NCBI GenBank assembly: GCA_963849115.1
Contig: CAWKGK010000010.1
Span: 1 to 64,000 of the forward strand
Direction: 5' to 3'
Length of the DNA: 64,000 nt
DNA from: JACDAL01 sp963849115
GTDB taxonomy: Bacteria > Actinomycetota > CADDZG01 > WHSQ01
A program made the translations under genes and the position numbers. The notes beneath the pieces are model-generated. The model was not told the DNA's origin. It ran no database searches and saw nothing but the letters and a program-made list of their open reading frames with translations. Within the stretch, counting starts at the first letter, position 1. The number at the start of each line of letters is the position of its first letter. Positions 27,029 to 34,893 of this stretch are shown here, in pieces.

Positions 27029-27405
27029 GCGCGCTCGTCCCCGGACCGCTCGCTGCCGCCCAAAGCCTGCTTTCCTATAGCGACACGACGACCGCCGGGT
27101 TGTGGCCACGCGCTGCTGCCTTGTTGGCGCGCCAAGCGTTGGAACAAGGGCTCGACGATTTCTGGCGCAAGCACGCACCCGGAGTCGAGCACTCCTCACG
27201 CCACGCACAACTGCTTTGTCTGCGCAGCTACGCGGATGAGCAACTCGCAGAAGAGGCGAGTCACACGTGGGCCGCGCTGAGCGGCGCCTGCCACCATCAC
27301 GCATACGAGCTGTCGCCCACGGCCTCGGAGCTGGAGCGCTGGATGCGAAGTGTGACCGACGTAGTCGACTCCCTAGAACGGAAAGGCTCAAGCCCTACGA
27401 CTTGA
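27001..27405 (+). CDS. 134-residue helical partner of the zinc-hook ATPase, family unknown
   Basis: ATG 27001 lies within the end of the ATPase gene, with GGAG five bases upstream, so the two are translationally coupled. The protein is predicted all-helical: PLAAAQSLLSYSDTTTAG, WPRAAALLARQALEQGLDDFWR, then HAQLLCLRSY and a His-rich segment GACHHHAYELSPTASELERW. There is no signal peptide or membrane segment. The helical layout with conserved polar/His residues is reminiscent of HEPN-type toxins, but the classical R-x4-6-H motif is not evident, so this remains a guess. Its 3' end overlaps the end of csoR on the other strand by 11 bp. Confidence 0.75.
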   Translation: MQKAGGAWLSALVPGPLAAAQSLLSYSDTTTAGLWPRAAALLARQALEQGLDDFWRKHAPGVEHSSRHAQLLCLRSYADEQLAEEASHTWAALSGACHHHAYELSPTASELERWMRSVTDVVDSLERKGSSPTT

Positions 27406-27664
27406 CCAGCCGTTCGATCGCCGCGGTCGCTTCTCGCACCATGTCCTTCCCGTCCTCGGTCCCCTGCAAGACACAGTGGCGAATGTGATCGTCGAGCAGT
27501 CCCACCGCCACCTTCTTCAACGCGTTTGAGGCGGCCGTGATCTGCGTGAGGATGTCGATGCAGTACTCGTCGTTACCGACCATCCGTTGCAAGCCCCGAA
27601 TCTGACCCTCGATGCGCTTGAGCCTTGCGAGGATCTCTTCCTTGTCTTCGTAGTAGCCCCTCAA
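27395..27664 (-). CDS. csoR: CsoR-family copper-sensing repressor
   Basis: 89 residues from TTG 27664, six bases after AAGGAGG. The all-helical DUF156 fold is complete: ILARLKRIEGQIRGLQRMV, then the Cu(I) ligands Cys35 (DEYCIDIL), His60 and Cys64 (LLDDHIRHC), and the second-shell Glu near the end. Arg/Lys residues in helix 1-2 bind DNA. It is divergent from the copper P-type ATPase with an operator between them; copper binding would release the repressor. Confidence 0.93.
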   Translation of the reverse strand: MRGYYEDKEEILARLKRIEGQIRGLQRMVGNDEYCIDILTQITAASNALKKVAVGLLDDHIRHCVLQGTEDGKDMVREATAAIERLVKS

Positions 27665-27685
27665 ACGGGCCTCCTTCCGTCGGGC

Positions 27686-27716
27686 TTGACATATCTATAC
27701 CCTAGAGGGGTATGGT
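27686..27716 (+). promoter_or_regulatory. copB promoter with CsoR operator
   Basis: TTGACA at 27686-27691 and TATGGT at 27711-27716 are plausible -35 and -10 boxes with a long 19-bp spacer. ATACCCTAGAGGGGTAT (27697-27713), a near-perfect GC-cored palindrome of the CsoR type, fills the spacer, so a bound repressor would cover the promoter. Confidence 0.78.
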
Positions 27717-27744
27717 AGTCAAGTCAAGCGAGAGGAAGGCATCC

Positions 27745-29832
27745 GTGACCAACCAGCAGACACACCAGCAGCCGGGCCACTCCACCCACGGCAACGAGCC
27801 GCTGGCCCATGAGCTCGACCACTCCCCCGGCGGCTCCGGTGATCAGCACGACCACGGCGAGCACAGTGCTCATGATCCCGCGCAGTTCAGGGATCGCTTC
27901 TGGATCACGCTCGCCTTGGCGGTGCCGGTGATCTTCTTCAGCAACATGTTCCAGGAGCTCCTGGGCTACGCAGCTCCCCGCTTCACGGGCAGCTCCTTGA
28001 TCGCCCCGGCGCTTGGCACCGTCATCTTCTTCTACGGGGGGTGGCCTTTTATTACAGGCGCGGTGCACGAAACGCGTGCCCGCCAGCCCGGCATGATGCT
28101 ATTGATCGGGCTTGCCATCTCTGTCGCGTTCGTAGCGAGTGTCTCCACTGAGCTCGGTGCTTTCGATCTAGACTTCTGGTGGGAGCTTGCCGCGTTGATA
28201 ACGATCATGCTGCTCGGCCACTGGCAGGAGATGAAGGCGATCTCTCAAGCGGGCAACGCGCTTGCCGCGCTGGCCGATCTGCTCCCCGACGAAACCGAGC
28301 GACTCACCTCACACGGTGTCGAGACAGTGGCGGCGTCTGAACTGAGAAGAGGCGACGTCATTCTCGTTCGTCCCGGAGCGAGGGTTGCCGCAGACGGCCA
28401 CGTGATCGAGGGTCACGCCGATGTCGACGAATCGATGCTGACCGGCGAGTCGCGTCCCGTATCGAAATCCCCAGGCGATCCTGTAACCGCAGGAACGATC
28501 GCCACCGATTCGGCGCTGCGAATCGAAGTCGACGCGGTGGGAGCCGATACGGCTCTCGCCGGCATCCAGCGACTGGTGGAGCAAGCGCAGAACTCCCGCT
28601 CCAGAGCCCAGGCACTCGCCGACCGCGCGGCCGCGTTCCTGTTCTACGTTGCAAGCGCGGCCGGGCTCGTCACCTTCATTGCCTGGAGCATCTTGGGCGA
28701 CTCCAGGAGCGCCGTCGAGAGAACGGTAACCGTGCTGGTCATCGCCTGCCCTCATGCTCTCGGACTCGCAATCCCGTTGGTCATCTCGATCTCGACCGCT
28801 CTGTCGGCTCGCCACGGGATCCTCGTCAAGGATCGTCTAGCGCTGGAGCGTATGCGTGAAGTCGATATCGTGCTCTTCGACAAGACGGGCACTCTGACCG
28901 AGGCTCAACACGTGGTGACCGGGATCGCGGCAGCCCATCACAGCCGGAGTGACGTGTTGTCGCTTGCAGGCGCCGTCGAGGCCGACAGCGAGCACCCTCT
29001 CGCCCGCGCCATCGTCAGAGCCGCACAAGCCGAGGGGGAGCAGCGCAAGGCGACCGAGTTCAGATCCATGCCCGCGCGCGGCGTACAAGCCTTGGTCGAC
29101 GGCCGAACACTTGCAGTTGGCGGCCCTCAGCTGATGCAAGAGCGCGGTGCCGATCTGCCGCCGAGCCTGAGAGACGACGTGCAGGAATGGGAGAGCCGCG
29201 GCGCAGCGGTTCTTTACCTGATCGAGCGCGACAAGGTGCTCGGAGCCCTTGCGCTCGAGGACGAGGTTCGCAGTGAGTCGCACGAAGCGGTGCGCGCTCT
29301 TCATGATCTGGGGATCGAAGTCGCGATGATCACCGGTGACGCCGAGCAGGTCGCGGCTGCGGTGGCTGGAGAACTCGGCATCGACGAGTACTTTGCTCAG
29401 GTGCTGCCGGAGGACAAAGACTCCAAGGTTGCCGAGCTTCAGCGACGTGGACAGCGCGTGGCGATGGTCGGTGATGGCGTCAACGACGCCCCTGCGCTTG
29501 CAAGGGCAGACGTCGGGATTGCCATCGGAGCCGGAACTGATGTCGCTATCGAATCCGCCGGCGTCATCTTGGCTTCAGATGATCCGCGTTCGGTCGTGGG
29601 CGTCATCAAACTATCCAAGGCCTCGTATCGCAAGATGGTTCAGAACCTCGTGTGGGCAACCGGATACAACGCGTTTGCGATACCTCTGGCCGCCGGGGTC
29701 CTAGCCTGGGCCGGCATTTCGCTGTCACCGGCTATTGGGGCCGTGCTGATGTCGCTTTCCACGATAGTCGTGGCACTCAACGCCCAGCTGTTGCGACGCT
29801 TGGACCTACGCTTGGTGCCGAGTGGTGGCTAA
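27745..29832 (+). CDS. copB: Copper-translocating P1B-type ATPase, CopB (CPH) class
   Basis: 695 residues from GTG 27745, five bases after GAGGAAGG; the ATG at 27712 lies inside the operator and is unlikely. A His-rich cytoplasmic N-terminus (GHSTHG, DQHDHGEHSAHD) replaces the usual CxxC metal domain. Landmarks: TGES (actuator), CPHALGL in TM6 (metal site, CPH rather than CPC), DKTGTLT (phosphorylated Asp), SEHPLARAI (nucleotide domain HP), TGDAEQ, and GDGVNDAPAL. CPH marks P1B-3 pumps that export copper or silver. The last residues, VPSGG, coincide with a palindromic element half-site. Confidence 0.95.
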   Translation: MTNQQTHQQPGHSTHGNEPLAHELDHSPGGSGDQHDHGEHSAHDPAQFRDRFWITLALAVPVIFFSNMFQELLGYAAPRFTGSSLIAPALGTVIFFYGGWPFITGAVHETRARQPGMMLLIGLAISVAFVASVSTELGAFDLDFWWELAALITIMLLGHWQEMKAISQAGNALAALADLLPDETERLTSHGVETVAASELRRGDVILVRPGARVAADGHVIEGHADVDESMLTGESRPVSKSPGDPVTAGTIATDSALRIEVDAVGADTALAGIQRLVEQAQNSRSRAQALADRAAAFLFYVASAAGLVTFIAWSILGDSRSAVERTVTVLVIACPHALGLAIPLVISISTALSARHGILVKDRLALERMREVDIVLFDKTGTLTEAQHVVTGIAAAHHSRSDVLSLAGAVEADSEHPLARAIVRAAQAEGEQRKATEFRSMPARGVQALVDGRTLAVGGPQLMQERGADLPPSLRDDVQEWESRGAAVLYLIERDKVLGALALEDEVRSESHEAVRALHDLGIEVAMITGDAEQVAAAVAGELGIDEYFAQVLPEDKDSKVAELQRRGQRVAMVGDGVNDAPALARADVGIAIGAGTDVAIESAGVILASDDPRSVVGVIKLSKASYRKMVQNLVWATGYNAFAIPLAAGVLAWAGISLSPAIGAVLMSLSTIVVALNAQLLRRLDLRLVPSGG
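29815..29828. repeat. Half-site of palindromic element B at the end of copB
   Basis: GTGCCGAGTGGTGG is identical to the left arm of the complete palindromes at 60271 and (over 12 bp) 62053. No matching right arm follows here. It encodes VPSGG just before the stop codon, as it does at the end of the ABC-F gene. Confidence 0.6.
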
Positions 29833-29838
29833 AGCTCA

Positions 29839-30024
29839 TCACGTGGTAGGGGGCTGGTGCTCCAGTAGCTTGCGCAGCACCGGCAGCGCCCGCAGATCCG
29901 CTTCCCGCCCGGCCGCCTGTTTCGAGCGAACAATGTCTTCCAGCGCGGCAATGTCTTCCAGCGCGGCAATGTCGACATCAAGGCCGCCAATCCGCCGGCG
30001 CACCGCGCGGCGCGCTAGCTCGTG
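29839..30024 (-). pseudogene. C-terminal remnant of a nucleotidyltransferase (AbiEii/MNT type)
   Basis: The reverse strand reads GYHELARRAVRRRIGGLDVD, then IAALEDI twice, then VRSKQAAGREADLRALPVLRKLLE and a stop at 29839. This is the C-terminal tail of toxin-associated nucleotidyltransferases (SKxAAxRxKDxxxLPxLxxLL). An 18-bp in-frame direct repeat at about 29946-29981 duplicates DIAALE. Nothing upstream of about 30030 belongs to the gene, so it is only a fragment. Confidence 0.6.
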
Positions 30025-30120
30025 ATAGCCGGTTGTGCCGGAGCGACCGCCGCAAAAACAGCTACTAAGCGCGGGGATCAGGGTGGGGAGGGAAAGTTGT
30101 CGGGAGCGGCGGTCGGGCAG

Positions 30121-30609
30121 TTACGCGGCTGAGTCAGACTTCCTACTCGTCGCCTTGCCGTCATCGTCTCCCACCCTTGCTTTGGAGATGGCCCGACCGA
30201 CTGCCGCAACCACGCCGGCCGCTGTCGCCGTTGCAGCGGCCGCTGCAGCGACGGGAGCCGTAACAGGCGCAGTTGCCACTGCTGCCCCAACTGCCGCGAC
30301 ACCGACCGCGATCTCGAGATGATTCTCGACGACCAACTTGCCGGCCGTCTTTGCATAGGGAGCGGTGGCATTGGCTCCCTTGACAACCACCCTTGCAACG
30401 GCCTTTCCTCCTCTTGCTACCCGGGGCGCTGAGACCTGTGCCGCCTTCACCGAAGCATGCGCTGTGGCCAAGGAGGCTGCCTTGATCTTGGGAGTCGTCG
30501 TGCGCGCTGCCACCCTAGTTGCCTCACCGCCTGCTTGCGCTCCCGACTTGGCTGCTAGCGCAGTCGATTTCAAGGCCGAGGTCACCGCACTCCTTGTTGG
30601 GAATCTCAT
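30121..30609 (-). CDS. Alanine-rich protein of unknown function
   Basis: 162 residues from ATG 30609 with AAGGAG four bases upstream. The first 100 residues are Ala/Lys/Arg-rich, amphipathic helix-like (SALKSTALAAKSGAQAGG, ASLATAHASVKAAQVSA). Residues about 110-150 are a hydrophobic Ala/Val/Gly stretch (IAVGVAAVGAAVATAPV) that could form one or two membrane helices, then a charged end (DDDGKATSRKSDSAA). The family is not recognised. Low sequence complexity means the coding call rests on the start signal and open frame. Confidence 0.55.
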   Translation of the reverse strand: MRFPTRSAVTSALKSTALAAKSGAQAGGEATRVAARTTTPKIKAASLATAHASVKAAQVSAPRVARGGKAVARVVVKGANATAPYAKTAGKLVVENHLEIAVGVAAVGAAVATAPVTAPVAAAAAATATAAGVVAAVGRAISKARVGDDDGKATSRKSDSAA

Positions 30610-30874
30610 TTCACTCCTTGAGATCGTGCGTCCCCCCGCCGGCACGATAGCAAGCCGCGACTGCAAGAGGTGCCGAAAATCAGATTGAGCCGGGCTGCCC
30701 GAAATGTCCCTCTCACTACTAAAGAGCGGACTCCCGATGCCGATTAGCAGACGTGCTCGCACAACGATTGACCAAAGCCACATATAGCGAGCAGCCGCAC
30801 CATCAGGCGGCAATTTTTTCCTCACCGCACAAGTGGCCCGGGGGCCATCCCTCGAGCCCAGGAGGTAACTCTCG

Positions 30875-32876
30875 ATGACCAGGACCGTCTTCCCGGAGCT
30901 GTTCTCGCGGTTTCGCACCCGCCACATCGCCCTGGCAGCGATTTTGTTCCTCCTCGTCGGCGCCACCGCAACCTTCATCGGTTCCCGGCCGCTCGACAAG
31001 GCGTGCCAGGGGCAAGACGTGACCCCCGCCGACGATCTCGTCGGCATCGTGAACGGGACCGCCGATGCGACCTTCTGCCTCGCCCCCGGGACCTACAACC
31101 TCGGTAACGACATCCTGCGTCCCGGAGACCGAGACCGGGTCATCGGGGCGCCCGTCACCGTAGCGCCGGACGGCGCGATTCAAGCTGCTACCAAAATCGT
31201 CGGAACCGGCGTTGCTATCGTCGACTTGGCTCGGGCGAACGGCGTTCTCCTCGAGAACCTCGACATCTCCGGAGCCACCGGAAGCGGGGCTCTGAGTGAC
31301 GATGGACGTAACTCAGGAGTCGGCGTCGTGCACGGCAAGGACACCACGCTGCGCAACCTCGTCTCCCACGACAACGCCAACGCTGGTGTCAAGGCGTTCA
31401 CCGGCCTGATCGACAACGTCGAGCTCTACTCGAACGGATCAAAAGGCTACTCGGGCATAACCGCCGCGGGCATCAAGTCGGCGCGCTCATTTGAAGTGAC
31501 CTCCTCCTACGTCCATGACAACCTCGGTGTCGGTGTGTGGGCAGACATCCAGGCCGAGAGCCTCGTGGTGTCGGAGAGCGTCGTAGTGAATAACGCGCTC
31601 GCCGGAATTCGCTGGGAGCACGACGAGAAGGTCTCAGGCTCGGCCATAGTCGCCCGTAACGTTATTCAGGGAAACGGAGGCGGAGGAGTCGTCATCGACT
31701 CCGCGTCCAGTGTCGATATCTCCGGCAACATGTTCGGCGGCAACACCAACGCGGTGACGGTCCAAGAGGGCAAGAACGCGGTCTTGGGCATCGCGATCTA
31801 CGGCAACATTCTGGGACCCGAAGACGACCCATCGATCCCGCCCGACCAACTCACCGTGTGCAACGACGCGACGGTGATCTGCTACAGCAACGTCGAAACG
31901 GGCACGCTTCCTTCGGCCAGCCCGGCTCCCGAGATCAGTCCGACTCCCGAGCCGAGCGTCACTCCCGAGCCGACTCCCAGCCCGGATCCTTCTCCCTCGG
32001 AACCCGGCCCATCGCCCGACCCCAGTCCCTCTCCCGAACCGAGCCCTTCCGAGCCGAGTCCTTCGCCCGAGCCGAGCCCAAGCCCCTCCCCCAGCCCGGG
32101 GCCCGTCCAGGGTGGGGTCGTGATAGCGGCTGCTGGCGATCTCTGCAAGCCGGATGGCGTCGATTGCATGAAGACGGCCGATCTCGTCGCGGCGGATCCG
32201 TCCATCGATGCGGTCCTCACCCTCGGTGACAACCAGTACGAGAACGGCGAGCTGAGCAACTTCCAGAGCGCCTTCGATCCCGCGTGGGGTCGCTTCAAGA
32301 ACATCCTGCACCCGGCCCCCGGCAATCACGACACCTACAATTCGGGCTACAAGGACTACTTCAATGTCCCACAGCGATACAGCTTCGACCTTGGCAACTG
32401 GCACCTCGTGTCTCTTGACTCGAACGAGGTCTCGGGAAGCGTCAGTTTCCTTGAATCGGACCTTGCCAAGGACAATAAGAGCTGCGAGATCGTGTATCTG
32501 GCACCACGCGCGCTTCTCGTCTGGTGCCAACCATGGCAGCGACCAGTCCATGGCGCCACTGTGGGATGTCATGTATCAGAACGGTGTCGACGTGAACCTC
32601 GTGGGCCACGACCACATCTATGAGCGCTTCGAGCCACAGTCGCCGGATGCCAAGCCCGACCCCGCCGGTGTGCAGCAGTTCACGGTTGGGACCGGAGGTG
32701 ACGATCTGCGCGGCGTCGGCTCAGTCGTGGCCAACAGCACGCAGCGGGAAGCAAACGTCTACGGAATCCTCAAGATGAAGCTCGGCGCCCAGGACTACTC
32801 ATGGGAGTTCGTCGCAGTGGGCGGCCAGGTCCTCGATAAGGGCAGTGGCACCTGCCACGGAGCCGCAGGCCCTTAG
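30875..32876 (+). CDS. Secreted right-handed beta-helix / metallophosphoesterase fusion, one frameshift
   Basis: Start ATG 30875 after CAGGAGG. A signal anchor (residues 17-38) precedes a beta-helix region of about 230 residues (repeats of the GNxIxGN type, e.g. SSVDISGNMFGGN). A Pro/Ser/Glu linker (about residues 347-410, PSPEPSPS repeats) joins a purple-acid-phosphatase-like domain: AAGDLC (metal Asp), TLGDNQYENG, PAPGNHDTYN, and GHDHIYERF. Near 32500 the frame shifts by one inserted base (after CEIVY, where YWHHARFSSG is expected); the second half is intact to 32876. The product would be about 666 residues, exported, and may cleave phosphoesters on a bound polysaccharide. The fusion partners suggest cell-surface location. 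Confidence 0.82.
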
Positions 32877-33020
32877 GGCTCACCGAACGAAAACCAGCCG
32901 TCTGTCCCGGCCCCTGCTACCGTCATCGGCGATCGATGAAGAGAACAGGGCTGCGCAACGTGACCGACAGGGGGCCGAGAGCGAACCAAATCAACACCAG
33001 CCCCGGGCGGCGGGGCTGAC

Positions 33021-33707
33021 GTGGAAAAGTTGGAGAATCCCGAACCCGATCATTGGAGGCGGCCCGAGCCGCTCCGTCGAGTAGTGGCTCCCGCGATCGA
33101 CCTGGTCGCCCGCCTCGTTCTTGATCTTCGCATCGTCCACCCCGAGCGGCTGCCGCGCTCGGGAGGTGTCCTGATCGCCGCGAACCACGTCTCGTTCCTG
33201 GACCCCCCGGCCCTCTACGTTGTCGGCCACCGCCTCGGGCGCCGGATTCGCTTCGTCGCTCTCTCCGACCTGATGAGCGTGCCGGGGCTGGGATGGCTGT
33301 TGCGGCGGGGGCGCACGATCACGGTCACACGGGGGGCAGGGGCACAGGGATTGCTCGAGCAGGGGCGCGCCGCGCTGGAGGCCGGCCAGTCCGTCGTCAT
33401 CTATCCGGAAGGCACGATTCCGGCGCCCGGAACGCTGGCTGCGGGGCGACCGGGGGCCGGGCTCCTTGCCCTCGGCGGTGGAGCGCAGGTGATTCCTGTG
33501 GCCTCGAGCGGGCTTGAGCGCGGGCGGCCGAAGTGGATGCTGCGCCGGCCCGCGGTCGTGGTCATCGGCGAGCCCCTCGACCTCTCGAGGTGGCACGGGC
33601 GCAACGACCGGCGAGCGGCAATCGAGGCGAGCACTGCCCTGCTGGAGGCGATCCGGTCGCTGCAGATCGAGGGCGACCGGATCCTGGCCGATGGCCGCGG
33701 TTGGTGA
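33021..33707 (+). CDS. plsC: 1-acyl-sn-glycerol-3-phosphate acyltransferase (PlsC family)
   Basis: 228 residues from GTG 33021. The acyltransferase motifs are present: NHVSFLDP (H56-x4-D61, catalytic), a middle block (RRGRTITVTR), YPEGT (motif III) and VIPVA (motif IV). A hydrophobic N-terminal segment may sit in the membrane. It converts lysophosphatidate to phosphatidate in phospholipid synthesis. A 27-codon open frame (32934-33019) just upstream could be a leader but has no support. It converges with the psp genes. Confidence 0.9.
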   Translation: MEKLENPEPDHWRRPEPLRRVVAPAIDLVARLVLDLRIVHPERLPRSGGVLIAANHVSFLDPPALYVVGHRLGRRIRFVALSDLMSVPGLGWLLRRGRTITVTRGAGAQGLLEQGRAALEAGQSVVIYPEGTIPAPGTLAAGRPGAGLLALGGGAQVIPVASSGLERGRPKWMLRRPAVVVIGEPLDLSRWHGRNDRRAAIEASTALLEAIRSLQIEGDRILADGRGW

Positions 33708-33712
33708 GCAAT

Positions 33713-33786
33713 GGTGGCAAACGCGGACTGTGGAATTCTCCACAGGGAAAATCGTCGGTTAACGCACACCGTGGATATTTGCCACC
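33713..33786. repeat. Nested inverted repeats between plsC and pspAA
   Basis: GGTGGCAAA (33713-33721) pairs with TTTGCCACC (33778-33786), and inside lies the perfect 16-bp palindrome TGTGGAATTCTCCACA (33729-33744). The nested structure sits between two convergent genes. It could be a bidirectional terminator, a protein-binding site, or a short insertion. Confidence 0.7.
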
Positions 33787-33810
33787 GCGAAAGGCCGGAT
33801 GCGAGGCGAG

Positions 33811-34089
33811 TCAGCCGGGGATGAGGCCTTCCTCGGAGAGCATCGCGCGCACTTCCTCGAGGCTCGCGTCTGCGGGCGGGAGCACGAGATCGGAGGGACC
33901 GAGGTAGTCATCGGGCACCCGGCTCCCACTCTCCCGCACTCGCCCCAAGAGCTCGACCAGGGAGCGCTCGAAGCTCTCTCGTTCCCCCGCCTCGATCGCG
34001 GCCACGAGCTCGTCGTCGAGCGTGTTCAAGGCGTCGAGGGCGTCATCGGGGACCTCGTACTGGCCCTCTTCGAGGATGCGCAGGATCAT
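33811..34089 (-). CDS. PspA-associated protein PspAA
   Basis: 92 residues, ATG 34089 overlapping the pspA stop by 4 bp (ATGA). The small domain starts MILRILEEGQYEV and alternates short strands and helices (DDALDALNTLDDELVAAIE), ending SLEEVRAMLSEEGLIPG. PspAA occurs directly after actinobacterial pspA and is thought to interact with it in membrane-stress response. Confidence 0.9.
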   Translation of the reverse strand: MILRILEEGQYEVPDDALDALNTLDDELVAAIEAGERESFERSLVELLGRVRESGSRVPDDYLGPSDLVLPPADASLEEVRAMLSEEGLIPG

Positions 34090-34835
34090 TTCTGTTCCTC
34101 GTCTGATTTGCCGCCGGAGTCCAGCGACTTGGCCTCCGAGGAGCCCAGCTCGCCCTTGAGTCGCTCCAGCTCCCGATCCACTCCCGAGCCCGTCGAGACG
34201 CGGTCGAGCTCTGCCTGGAGCGGGTCACTGTCGGAGCTCATGTCGTCGAGCGCACCCGAGGCCATGAGCTCATCCACGGCCCCCGATCGTGCCTGCATCG
34301 AAGCGACCTTGTCCTCGGCCCGCTGCATCGCCATCCCGACATCGCCCATCTCCTCGGAGATCCCCGACAGCGCCTCGCCCACCTTGGTCTGGGCCTCGGC
34401 GGCCGAGTAGTTCGCCTTGATCGTCTCCTTCCGAATGCGGAAGGCCTGGATCTTGGCCTCGAGTCGGCGCGAGGCATCCACTAGCTTGGCCTCTTCACCC
34501 TTGAGCTGGTCGTGCTGGGCCTTCAGCTCGACCGCCTGCGTCGAGATCGCCGCCCGCCGAGCCAACGCCTCGCGGGCGAGGTCCTCGCGGCCCTGCTCGA
34601 GGGCCTGACGTGCCTGCCCCTCGAGCTTGGTGGCGCTCTTCTGGAGCTGCTCCGCCTGCAGCTCGACACGCTTGCGAGAGGTCGCCACGTCGGTCACGCC
34701 GCGGCGCATCTGCTGGAGCAGCTCGAGCTGCCGCTCATAGGAGTAATCGAGCGTCTCGCGCGGATCCTCCGCCTTGTCGAGAGCCCGGCTGGCCTTCGAT
34801 TTGAAGACCATCGACAATCGCTGCATCAAGCCCAT
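34086..34835 (-). CDS. pspA: Phage-shock protein A / IM30 family membrane-stress protein
   Basis: 249 residues from ATG 34835, six bases after AGGGAG; a GTG at 34838 is an alternative. The N-terminal amphipathic helix (MQRLSMVFKSKASRAL) binds membrane. A long coiled coil follows (RQLELLQQMRRGVTDVATSRK, QGREDLAREALARR), typical of ESCRT-III-like PspA rings. The C-terminus is acidic and Ser-rich (about residues 200-249). It is co-translated with PspAA and divergent from the membrane protein gene at 34894, with only 58 bp between, so the two may share regulation. Confidence 0.93.
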   Translation of the reverse strand: MGLMQRLSMVFKSKASRALDKAEDPRETLDYSYERQLELLQQMRRGVTDVATSRKRVELQAEQLQKSATKLEGQARQALEQGREDLAREALARRAAISTQAVELKAQHDQLKGEEAKLVDASRRLEAKIQAFRIRKETIKANYSAAEAQTKVGEALSGISEEMGDVGMAMQRAEDKVASMQARSGAVDELMASGALDDMSSDSDPLQAELDRVSTGSGVDRELERLKGELGSSEAKSLDSGGKSDEEQK

Positions 34836-34893
34836 CACACTCTCCCTGAGGTTCTATTGTTCTTATGCTCCAGTTAGGAGCACACTATCCATT

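Noticed and set aside
30121..31047. Extension of the Ala-rich gene to an upstream start at 31047
   Set aside because: The upstream part is the antisense of the beta-helix gene; the ATG at 30609 has a proper ribosome binding site.
33729..33785. Possible DnaA-box cluster (TTCTCCACA, TGTGGAATT, GTGGATATT)
   Set aside because: Each differs from the consensus by at least one base, there is no dnaA/dnaN context, and the inverted-repeat reading explains them better.
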